Source: Streptomyces sp. AC550_RSS872
Lineage (GTDB): Bacteria > Actinomycetota > Actinomycetes > Streptomycetales > Streptomycetaceae
Length of the DNA: 64,000 nucleotides
Reading direction: 5' to 3'
Assembly (NCBI RefSeq): GCF_019049285.1
Contig: NZ_JAGMUL010000011.1
Span: forward strand, 43,645-107,644
Both the position numbers and the translations under genes were made by a program. How positions within the stretch are numbered: the stretch's first letter is position 1; every line of letters starts with the position of its first letter. The notes beneath the pieces are model-generated. The model worked only from the letters and a program-made list of their open reading frames with translations. It was not told where the DNA came from and did not search any database. Positions 43,656-50,215 of this stretch are shown here, piece after piece.

Positions 43656-43817
43656 ATGGAGCACAACCCCCCGGCCGCCTGGCTCACCGAGGCCGCGAGC
43701 GCGGCCGAGCAGCAGGGGGCGGGGAATCTGCTCCGGGTGGTGCTGATCGTGATGGTCGTGGGTTGTGTGCTGACCGCGTGGTTCCTGTTGCGGGGCTACA
43801 GGCGGAAGGACGACTGA
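43656..43817 (+). CDS. Small membrane protein, 53 residues
   Basis: Begins MEHNPPAAWLTEAASAAEQQ; one transmembrane helix (LLRVVLIVMVVGCVLTAWFLL, about residues 25-45) and a basic end GYRRKDD. AAGGAG lies nine bases before the ATG. Codon usage is typical. The amphipathic N-terminus with a single helix and positive tail fits a short N-out/C-in membrane peptide. The function is unknown; it is divergent from the M48 protease gene. Confidence 0.7.
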   Translation: MEHNPPAAWLTEAASAAEQQGAGNLLRVVLIVMVVGCVLTAWFLLRGYRRKDD

Positions 43818-43947
43818 GCCCCCGGGAAGGTTCCCCACCCGCCGCCCTGGCGCCCCAACGGTGGAGTCGGCGTGATCCCCGTCATGGCGCCCGCTTACGA
43901 TGGGCCGACATCTTTATCCCGCCCACACCCGATAGGTCACGCCGAAG

Positions 43948-44112
43948 ATGAGCTTCCACAGCGCCGCTGCCCAGTTGGTCACCCTCGCCGCCGAGGGCGA
44001 GGAGCACGGGGGCAATCACGAAAGCATCAGCCCGTGGCTCACCGGGGGTGGCGCCTTCGTCATCCTGCTGCTCCTGCTGTGGATCACCACCCGCTTCAAC
44101 CGCGACCGCTGA
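43948..44112 (+). CDS. Small membrane protein, 54 residues, upstream of nadD
   Basis: Starts [19 protein letters not shown], then [18 protein letters not shown] and a transmembrane helix [13 protein letters not shown], ending RFNRDR. TACGAT at 43894-43899 is a candidate -10. The ribosome-binding site is weak (AGG about 12 bases upstream). The His-rich loop before the helix is notable. Such a protein is commonly present just before nadD in Streptomyces, to my knowledge; its function is unknown. Confidence 0.65.
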   Translation: MSFHSAAAQLVTLAAEGEEHGGNHESISPWLTGGGAFVILLLLLWITTRFNRDR

Positions 44113-44162
44113 GTCCCGGACAGGCCCTGGGCTCTCAGGCGGGGCCGGTAGGGTCTGCACGC

Positions 44163-44801
44163 ATGGGAGAGCAGGACATGCCTACCGGCCCCGGAAACGG
44201 CCCGTCGAACCCCGGCAAGCGCCGCCTCGGCGTCATGGGCGGAACGTTTGACCCGATCCACCACGGCCACCTCGTCGCGGCCAGCGAGGTAGCCGCGCAG
44301 TTCCACCTCGACGAGGTCGTGTTCGTTCCCACCGGCCAGCCATGGCAGAAGAGCCACCGGCATGTCTCCCCGGCCGAGGACCGCTATCTGATGACGGTCA
44401 TCGCCACGGCCGAGAACCCCCAGTTCTCCGTCAGCCGCATCGACATCGACCGCGGCGGCCCGACGTACACCGTCGACACCCTGCGTGATCTACGCGCGCT
44501 CAACCCCGACACGGACCTCTTCTTCATCACCGGCGCCGACGCCCTGGGCCAGATCCTGACCTGGCGGGACTCGGAGGAACTGTTCTCCCTCGCGCACTTC
44601 ATCGGGGTCACCCGGCCCGGCCACGACCTCACCGACGCCGGGCTCCCGGAGGGCGGTGTGTCGTTGGTCGAGGTTCCGGCTCTGGCCATCTCGTCCACCG
44701 ATTGCCGCGCGAGAGTCGCAAAGGGCGACCCCATCTGGTATCTGGTGCCGGACGGAGTCGTGCGCTACATCGACAAGCGCGAGCTGTACCGCGGCGAGTG
44801 A
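44163..44801 (+). CDS. nadD: Nicotinate-nucleotide adenylyltransferase
   Basis: Converts nicotinate mononucleotide and ATP to deamido-NAD. It has 212 residues. The nucleotidyltransferase motif [18 protein letters not shown] includes the (H/T)xGH signature. Later blocks are [26 protein letters not shown] and the C-terminal [10 protein letters not shown] (ISSTxIR equivalent). The ATG at 44163 follows TAGGGT at 44149-44154, compatible with leaderless expression; ATG 44178, with GGGAGAG upstream, is an alternative. It precedes the LCP and rsfS genes. Confidence 0.95.
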   Translation: MGEQDMPTGPGNGPSNPGKRRLGVMGGTFDPIHHGHLVAASEVAAQFHLDEVVFVPTGQPWQKSHRHVSPAEDRYLMTVIATAENPQFSVSRIDIDRGGPTYTVDTLRDLRALNPDTDLFFITGADALGQILTWRDSEELFSLAHFIGVTRPGHDLTDAGLPEGGVSLVEVPALAISSTDCRARVAKGDPIWYLVPDGVVRYIDKRELYRGE

Positions 44802-44827
44802 GGCGAGTGAGCCGAGAGGGGCGACCG

Positions 44828-46537
44828 GTGAACGACCGATACGACGCGGGGGCCGCGGGATACGAGGCCGACCAGTACGAACTCGTCGGCTACGACGAGT
44901 ACGGGCAGCCGGTCTACCGGCAGATCCCGGCGCAGCAACAGGCGCCCCAGCAGCAGTACGACCCGTACGGACAGCAGGGCTACGGCTACGACCCGTACGC
45001 GACCGGCCGGCAGCAGCCGGTCCCGCCGTACGACCCCTACGGGACCGGCGACACCGGCCAGCAGCCGCCCACGCCCGCCTACGACCCGTACGGCACCGGT
45101 ACGCACCCCCAGCAGGGCGCACACTCGCCGCCGTACGACCCGTACGGCCGTACCGCCACCAGCGGACAGCAGCACCGGGTCGCCGAGCAGACCGCCTACA
45201 TCCCGCAGCAGGCCGGGCCGGTCGAGGAGCCGCAGCTCCAGGAACGGGGTGACCGGGGCGACCGGGAGTACCACACCGAGCAGTTCTCGTTCGTCGAGGA
45301 GCCCGACGGGGACTCCGAGGACGTCATCGACTGGCTGAAGTTCACCGAGAACCGCACCGAGCGCCGCGAGGAGGCCCGGCGACGGGCACGCGCGCGTGTG
45401 GTCGCGCTCGTGGTCGTCCTGGCGGTCGTGGCGGCGGGCGGGGCCGGCTACCTCTGGTACGCCGGGAAGCTGCCAGGACTGTCGTCGAGCGACAGCAAGG
45501 AGGGCACCGCGACGGCCGTGGGCGCCCAGAAGCGTGACGTGATCGTCGTCCATCTGCACAACACCAAGAAGGGCGGCACCTCCACGGCCCTGCTCGTCGA
45601 CAACACCACCACCAACCAGGGCACCACCGTCCTGCTGCCGAACTCCCTCGCCCTGACCGGCGACGACGGCACGACCACCCTGGCCAAGTCGGTCGACGAC
45701 GACGGATCCTCCGGGACCCGCGACGCCATCGACACCGTCCTCGGCACCGAGATCCAGGGCACCTGGCGGCTGGACACCCCGTATCTGCAGAACCTCGTCG
45801 ACCTGGTCGGCAACATCGAGGTCGACACCAACGCCGACGTGCCCGACCCGGACGCCAAGGCCAAGGGCAGCGCGCCCCTCGTCCGCAAGGGCAAGGCCCA
45901 GACCCTCAGCGGCAAGATGGCCGTGGCCTACGCCACGTACCAGGCCTCGGGAGAGGCGCAGAACGCCCAGCTGGAGCGGTTCGGGCAGGTCATGCAGGCC
46001 ACGCTGCGCAAGCTGACCTCGGACACCCAGGGCGCCACCGTCACCGTGCAGACGCTGGGCATGATCATCGAGCCGCCGCTGACCGACAAGGACCTCGGCG
46101 CCTTCCTCGCCAAGCTCGCCGAACTCGCCAAGGGCGGCGACTACAAGACGGCCATGCTGCCCGTCCGGACCGACGGCACCCTCAGCGCCCGGGCGAGCGC
46201 CGCCGTCGTCAAGGACGTCCTCGGCGGCACCGCCAAGAGCCCCGACAAGGGCGCCGCGGTCCGCGTGTCCATCCGTAACGCCAGCGGCGTCAAGGACAAC
46301 ACCGAGAAGGCCCGCGTGGTGCTGCTGAACGGCGGCTTCACCTTCCTGGAGGGCGGCACCGCGTCCGCCGAGGCCACGTCCGAGGTCGTCTACGCCGACA
46401 CCGCCGACAAGGCCGACGCCACCGAGGTCGCCAAGACCCTCGGCCTGTCCGCCGACGCGGTCACGAAGGGCGACGTGTCGGGGAACGCGGATGTCTCGGT
46501 GGTGCTCGGCCAGGACTACAAGCCGTCGTCCTCGTAG
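44828..46537 (+). CDS. LytR-CpsA-Psr (LCP) family protein with LytR_C domain
   Basis: A 569-residue membrane protein of the class that attaches glycopolymers to peptidoglycan. The GTG at 44828 follows GAGAGGGG. The cytoplasmic N-terminal ~185 residues are Gln/Tyr/Pro-rich with five YDPY units. One transmembrane helix (VVALVVVLAVVAAGGAGYLWY) is near residues 189-210. The divergent LCP domain covers about residues 235-400 (DVIVVHLHNTKKGG, NLVDLVGNIEVD, LSGKMAVAYATYQ). A LytR_C domain (VRVSIRNASGVKDNTEKARV) spans about 480-565. Several arginines expected in active LCP enzymes are not obvious, so catalytic activity is uncertain. Given the wall-polymer genes nearby, attachment or scaffolding is likely. 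Confidence 0.85.
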   Translation: MNDRYDAGAAGYEADQYELVGYDEYGQPVYRQIPAQQQAPQQQYDPYGQQGYGYDPYATGRQQPVPPYDPYGTGDTGQQPPTPAYDPYGTGTHPQQGAHSPPYDPYGRTATSGQQHRVAEQTAYIPQQAGPVEEPQLQERGDRGDREYHTEQFSFVEEPDGDSEDVIDWLKFTENRTERREEARRRARARVVALVVVLAVVAAGGAGYLWYAGKLPGLSSSDSKEGTATAVGAQKRDVIVVHLHNTKKGGTSTALLVDNTTTNQGTTVLLPNSLALTGDDGTTTLAKSVDDDGSSGTRDAIDTVLGTEIQGTWRLDTPYLQNLVDLVGNIEVDTNADVPDPDAKAKGSAPLVRKGKAQTLSGKMAVAYATYQASGEAQNAQLERFGQVMQATLRKLTSDTQGATVTVQTLGMIIEPPLTDKDLGAFLAKLAELAKGGDYKTAMLPVRTDGTLSARASAAVVKDVLGGTAKSPDKGAAVRVSIRNASGVKDNTEKARVVLLNGGFTFLEGGTASAEATSEVVYADTADKADATEVAKTLGLSADAVTKGDVSGNADVSVVLGQDYKPSSS

Positions 46538-46563
46538 CCGCAGCGCGCGCAAAAACCGCAGGC

Positions 46564-46595
46564 CACCCCACGTGAGCCGGTAATCACGTGGGGTG
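46564..46595 (+). terminator. Terminator after LCP gene
   Basis: A perfect 12-bp stem CACCCCACGTGA/TCACGTGGGGTG with an 8-nt loop, followed by TTGTC. Confidence 0.8.
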
Positions 46596-46662
46596 TTGTC
46601 ACCGGTCCGTGAGACCCTTGAGGTCGAGTAAAGCCAAGTGCCCGCCGACCGAAAGCCTTGTA

Positions 46663-47109
46663 GTGACCGCTACCGACCGTTCCCTCGAGCTCGTACACAC
46701 CGCCGCCCAGGCCGCCGCCGACAAGCTCGCGCACGACATCATCGCCTACGACGTCAGCGACGTCCTGTCGATCACGGACGCCTTCCTGCTGGCCTCCGCG
46801 CCCAACGACCGCCAGGTCAAGTCGATCGTCGACGAGATCGAGGAGCGGCTCCAGAAAGAGCTCGGCGCCAAGCCGGTGCGCCGCGAGGGTGACCGCGAGG
46901 CCCGCTGGGTGCTGCTCGACTACGTCGACATCGTCGTCCACGTCCAGCACAGCGAGGAGCGCGTCTTCTACGCCCTGGAGCGGCTGTGGAAGGACTGCCC
47001 CGAGCTCGACCTGCCCGAGGACGCCAAGGCCACCCGCGGCAAGGCCGCGGAGCACGCCAAGCTCCAGGCCGCCGAGGAAGCGGCCGAGCTGGGCGGTGAA
47101 TGGCGATGA
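46663..47109 (+). CDS. rsfS: Ribosomal silencing factor RsfS
   Basis: Binds L14 and blocks subunit joining under starvation. It has 148 residues, starting at GTG 46663. Family motifs are IIAYDVSDVLSITDAFLLAS, DREARWVLLDYVDIVVHVQ and ERVFYALERLWKD. The Ala/Glu-rich C-terminal tail is usual in actinobacteria. Its stop overlaps the next start. The nadD-rsfS-phosphatase order matches mycobacteria. Confidence 0.95.
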   Translation: MTATDRSLELVHTAAQAAADKLAHDIIAYDVSDVLSITDAFLLASAPNDRQVKSIVDEIEERLQKELGAKPVRREGDREARWVLLDYVDIVVHVQHSEERVFYALERLWKDCPELDLPEDAKATRGKAAEHAKLQAAEEAAELGGEWR

Positions 47110-47771
47110 GCACCACCGACGAGGTGCCCACGGGCAAGCCCGGCCGCCGCGTCATCCTGTGGCGGCACGGCCAGACCTCGTGGAACGTGGAGCGCCGCTT
47201 CCAGGGCACCACGGACGTCGCCCTCACCGAGGCCGGCCTCGCCCAGGCCCGCCGTGCCGCCCGGCTCCTCGCCGGCCTCAAGCCGGACGCGATCATCGCC
47301 TCCGACCTCCAGCGCGCCGCCCACACGGCCGCCGAGCTGGCCGCGCTCACGGCCCTGGAGGTGACGTACGACGAGGCCCTGCGCGAGACCTACGCGGGCG
47401 CCTGGCAGGGCCTGACGCACGAGGAGATCATCGAGCGGTACGGCGATGAGTACGCGGCGTGGAAGCGCGGCGAGCCGGTGCGCCGCGGCGGCGGCGAACT
47501 GGAGACCGAGGTCGCCGACCGCGCCGCCCCCGTGGTGGTCCGGCACGCCGAGAAGCTCCCCGACAACGGCACGCTCGTCGTGGTCAGCCACGGCGGCACG
47601 ATCCGTACGACCATCGGCCGCCTCATCGGCCTGGAGCCCCGGTACTGGGAGAGCCTCGGCGGTCTCACCAACTGCTGCTGGTCCGTCCTGGGCGAGGGTG
47701 CCCGCGGCTGGCGTCTGCTGGAGCACAACGCCGGCACCCTGCCGGAGCCGGTCCTCGGCGACGACGACTGA
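47106..47771 (+). CDS. Histidine phosphatase (phosphoglycerate mutase-like), GpgP-like position
   Basis: A 221-residue cytoplasmic phosphatase of the branch 1 histidine phosphatase superfamily. The catalytic motif is LWRHGQTSWNVERRFQG (phospho-accepting His in RHG). Further conserved residues lie in RETYAGAWQGLTHEE (proton donor Glu region) and VVVSHGGTIRT (second His). ATG 47106 overlaps the rsfS stop (ATGA); ATG 47100 is possible. The syntenic Mycobacterium gene after rsfS encodes glucosyl-3-phosphoglycerate phosphatase, so a sugar-phosphoglycerate substrate is plausible, though many family members act on other phosphomonoesters. Confidence 0.88.
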   Translation: MSTTDEVPTGKPGRRVILWRHGQTSWNVERRFQGTTDVALTEAGLAQARRAARLLAGLKPDAIIASDLQRAAHTAAELAALTALEVTYDEALRETYAGAWQGLTHEEIIERYGDEYAAWKRGEPVRRGGGELETEVADRAAPVVVRHAEKLPDNGTLVVVSHGGTIRTTIGRLIGLEPRYWESLGGLTNCCWSVLGEGARGWRLLEHNAGTLPEPVLGDDD

Positions 47772-47783
47772 CGCCGGCCCGGA

Positions 47784-47869
47784 TTTCACTTTCTGGCAGG
47801 TCGCAGGCTAAAGTTCTTCTTGTTCGCCCCGCCGAGCGGGGCGAAACACCATGTGGCTCCGCCACGTGG
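47784..47869 (+). promoter_or_regulatory. Promoter and structured leader of first tRNA-Ala
   Basis: TTTCAC (47784-47789) and TAAAGT (47809-47814) form a plausible promoter with 19-nt spacing. Two hairpins follow directly: TTCGCCCCGC-CGA-GCGGGGCGAA (47823-47845) and CATGTGGC-TCC-GCCACGTG (47850-47868, one G-U pair). They would be part of the 5' leader removed by RNase P. Confidence 0.5.
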
Positions 47870-47874
47870 GACCA

Positions 47875-47947
47875 GGGGCTATAGCTCAGTTGGTAGAGCG
47901 CCTGCATGGCATGCAGGAGGTCAGGAGTTCAATTCTCCTTAGCTCCA
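47875..47947 (+). tRNA. tRNA-Ala (anticodon GGC), copy 1
   Basis: A full cloverleaf of 73 nt. The acceptor stem GGGGCTA pairs with TAGCTCC and includes the G3-U70 pair that marks alanine tRNAs. The anticodon stem is CCTGC/GCAGG around loop ATGGCAT, giving GGC (reads GCC/GCT). The discriminator is A73; CCA is not encoded. It is identical to the copy at 50007. A terminator hairpin follows. Confidence 0.97.
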
Positions 47948-47961
47948 CAGCGAGACAACGA

Positions 47962-47992
47962 GATCCCGCCGATCGCTTCGATCGGCGGGATC
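47962..47992 (+). terminator. Terminator of first tRNA-Ala
   Basis: A perfect 13-bp stem GATCCCGCCGATC/GATCGGCGGGATC with a 5-nt loop, followed by TTCT. Confidence 0.85.
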
Positions 47993-48276
47993 TTCTGGTA
48001 TCCACGGCGGGCGCCCGGATCAACGGCCGGGTGGGTGCGGCCGGTTCGCGCACGGCCCCGGCCTTCGCCGGACTGTTCGGATCCGGCTTGAGTCACTCGG
48101 GCCCCGCCAGGCGTATACCTCTCACGAGGCGCTTCGGGGTGCGGGTGCGCACGGTCCGTACGGCGGCGAAGGCTGCCGTGTCCGGACTGGTACTGAGGCG
48201 TCGCTGACCGTATTGGTCCGGCCGTGGCAGAATCAAACGGCCGGAAGGGGGCGCGGCCCGACGGGAGGGAGTAGTG

Positions 48277-48450
48277 ATGCCTGCGAGCATCCTCGAGGAG
48301 GTCGGTGGCCTCCTCGAAGCAGCTTTGACACGGGATACGATCACTCGCCTCAGCTGCCCTTCCTGCGGCTCCGTCCATGTCGCCCAGCTTCTTGGTGACA
48401 ACGGCGGAATTTCCTACGTGTGCACGGCCTGCGGCCACAGCTGGAGCTGA
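48277..48450 (+). CDS. Small zinc-ribbon protein, 57 residues
   Basis: MPASILEEVGGLLEAALTRD is followed by a zinc ribbon with CPSC and CTAC knuckles about 20 residues apart. GGAGGGA lies six bases before ATG 48277; GTG 48274 would add one residue. It resembles other tiny zinc-ribbon proteins of unknown role. It ends three bases before the next small zinc-binding gene, so the two form an operon. Confidence 0.72.
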   Translation: MPASILEEVGGLLEAALTRDTITRLSCPSCGSVHVAQLLGDNGGISYVCTACGHSWS

Positions 48451-48453
48451 TCG

Positions 48454-48687
48454 ATGGGTGCACACAGGCGAAAGTGCGACTGGTGCGGCAGCGGAACGCC
48501 GATCGTCCGTGACATGGAACCGGTGAACCCCGACTACCAGTACTGGTGCGAGGAATGCGCGCGGGCGCTGATCATAAAAGGCGACCCCATCGAGACCTAC
48601 CGTGAACTCGAGGGTGAACCGATCTATGGCCGTCTCCTCGAAGAACACTGCACGCTCAAGCGTTTCTATTCCTTCGTCACGGCTTGA
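48454..48687 (+). CDS. Small CxxC...CxxC protein, 77 residues
   Basis: MGAHRRKCDWCGSGTPIV supplies CDWC, and YWCEECARAL supplies CEEC, forming a second treble-clef or ribbon type site. The C-terminal half (GDPIETYRELEGEPIYGRLL) is helical and acidic. It begins three bases after the previous zinc-ribbon gene stop and overlaps the convergent membrane-protein gene by 22 bp. Its function is unknown; the pair may act together. Confidence 0.72.
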   Translation: MGAHRRKCDWCGSGTPIVRDMEPVNPDYQYWCEECARALIIKGDPIETYRELEGEPIYGRLLEEHCTLKRFYSFVTA

Positions 48688-49895
48688 GTCCCGCCGGGGT
48701 TCCGATTCATGAGGGACACCCCGGCGATCACAAGGAAAAGACAACCGGCCGTCCCGTAGAGGGCGGACAGCAGCAACTCGATGCCGTTCTGGTGCAGTTC
48801 GTGCCGTTCTGGCCCATGGGGCACCCACCACAGCGCATACGAGGAGAAGACCAGCAGCGTGCCGAGGGCGAGAGCCCGGTACGCGCGCGTACCGGGGGCG
48901 CCGAGGAGCAGGACCACCGGCACGCACCACACCCAGTGGTGAGACCAGGACACCGGACTGGCGAGCAGCCCCGTCACCGCGCACACGGCCACCGCCCAGG
49001 GCCGCCGCCCGCGCAGCTCGGCCACCACGGCCACGCCCAGCCCTGCCACGACCACCACGGCCGCTGTCAGCGCCCAGAGGGCCCCGGGCTCCGGAGTGTG
49101 CAGCAGCCGGGCAAGAACGCCGCGCAGGGCCTGGTTCGCGGTGTCCTCGGCGTGCCCGACGCGCCCCGCCGCGAACACCACATGGGTCCAGAAACGCCAG
49201 GAGTCGTACGGCAGTACAGCGGCGGCCGGCGCGGTCGCCGCGGCGAACCAGGAAGCCGCCACGCGCGCGTGCCGCAACCAGGGGCCGCCGGATCCGTGCC
49301 GACGCCGGGCCACGACACCGGTGACGAGCAGGAACACCGCGAACAGGGCGGGCGTCAGCTTGACCGCCGCAGCGCACCCAATGCCGACGCCGGCCCAGCG
49401 TTCTCCCGGCCGGCGTGACAGATCCCACAGCACCAGGACGGCGAGCAGCAGATTGATCTGCCCGTACCGCAAAGTCGTCCACACCGGCTCGCACCACACA
49501 GCCACCGCGGCGACCCACCAGACGGTCTCCACCCGCGCGTGCCCGACCAGACGCAGGGACAGCCGCACGAACACCACCACAAGCGCGAGGTTCCCGGCCG
49601 TCGCCAGGGTGTGCAGGGTCGCCGCGTCGAGGAGCGTCAGCGGGGTGAACAGCAGGGCCGCGAACGGCGGGTAGGTGGCGGGCAGGCCCGCGGCCGTCGC
49701 CCGCAGCGCGTACAGGTCGCCTCCCGCCCGTACGGTCGCGCCCTCGGCCCGGTACACCATCAGGTCGATCATCGAGACGTCCGCGACCCTCTGCGCGACC
49801 CAGAACGCGGCGAAGGAGACCAGGCAGGCGCCCAGGGCGACCGGTGCTCGGCGGTGGACTCCGGGCGGCGCGATCACGGTCACGGAATCCGACAT
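48666..49895 (-). CDS. GT87-type integral membrane glycosyltransferase (DUF2029 family)
   Basis: A polytopic protein of 409 residues with roughly ten hydrophobic helices (for example ALGACLVSFAAFWVAQRV, AVVVVAGLGVAVVAEL). The first loop DVSMIDLMVYRAEGATVRAG and following ATYPPFAALLFTPL carry the acidic and Tyr-Pro-Pro motifs of polyprenol-phosphate-mannose dependent GT-C enzymes. WRFWTHVVF and SWSHHWVWCVPVV are further family landmarks. The ATG at 49895 was chosen as the start; the open frame runs on upstream through the tRNA-Ala gene but is not coding. It may add mannose or arabinose to envelope glycans; the acceptor is unknown. Confidence 0.85.
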   Translation of the reverse strand: MSDSVTVIAPPGVHRRAPVALGACLVSFAAFWVAQRVADVSMIDLMVYRAEGATVRAGGDLYALRATAAGLPATYPPFAALLFTPLTLLDAATLHTLATAGNLALVVVFVRLSLRLVGHARVETVWWVAAVAVWCEPVWTTLRYGQINLLLAVLVLWDLSRRPGERWAGVGIGCAAAVKLTPALFAVFLLVTGVVARRRHGSGGPWLRHARVAASWFAAATAPAAAVLPYDSWRFWTHVVFAAGRVGHAEDTANQALRGVLARLLHTPEPGALWALTAAVVVVAGLGVAVVAELRGRRPWAVAVCAVTGLLASPVSWSHHWVWCVPVVLLLGAPGTRAYRALALGTLLVFSSYALWWVPHGPERHELHQNGIELLLSALYGTAGCLFLVIAGVSLMNRNPGGTQAVTKE

Positions 49896-49938
49896 TAGTG
49901 GGCGTATCGGTGTCGTACCGGTGTCGGATGGAAACGAT

Positions 49939-49995
49939 TTGGTGCTGCACTGGGTCGCCCGGTAATGTTGGCGTCGCCGCCAGGGAAACCGGGCG
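49939..49995 (+). promoter_or_regulatory. Promoter region with nested palindrome before second tRNA-Ala
   Basis: TTGGTG (49939-49944) and TAATGT (49963-49968), 18 nt apart, form a candidate promoter. The segment 49956-49995 is a nested inverted repeat: CGCCCGGT/ACCGGGCG outside and TGGCG-TCGC-CGCCA inside, overlapping the -10 box. Confidence 0.45.
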
Positions 49996-50006
49996 GACCA
50001 AAGCAA

Positions 50007-50079
50007 GGGGCTATAGCTCAGTTGGTAGAGCGCCTGCATGGCATGCAGGAGGTCAGGAGTTCAATTCTCCTTAGCTCCA
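50007..50079 (+). tRNA. tRNA-Ala (anticodon GGC), copy 2
   Basis: Sequence identical over all 73 nt to the copy at 47875, with G3-U70, anticodon GGC and A73. CCA is not encoded. It is followed by a related but not identical terminator. The two copies form a direct repeat 2132 bp apart. Confidence 0.97.
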
Positions 50080-50085
50080 CAGCGA

Positions 50086-50123
50086 GATCCCGCCGGGTCG
50101 ATTCGATCCGGCGGGATCTTTTT
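50086..50123 (+). terminator. Terminator of second tRNA-Ala
   Basis: An 11-bp stem GATCCCGCCGG/CCGGCGGGATC followed by five T residues. Confidence 0.88.
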
Positions 50124-50215
50124 CGTGCTCGAACGCCGTTGGTTCCAAGGCCGGTTGGGGAACGAACGAGGGGCCGTCCGGATCGGACGGCCCCTCTACG
50201 CGTGCGTGCCGGGCT

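Noticed and set aside
47948..50006. Integrative element bounded by tRNA-Ala attachment sites
   Set aside because: No integrase, excisionase or plasmid gene lies between the tRNAs, so a simple duplication or rearrangement is more likely.
49896..50039. N-terminal extension of the GT87-like protein through the tRNA-Ala gene
   Set aside because: The extension is the antisense of a tRNA and lacks membrane-protein character; the ATG at 49895 begins the homologous region.
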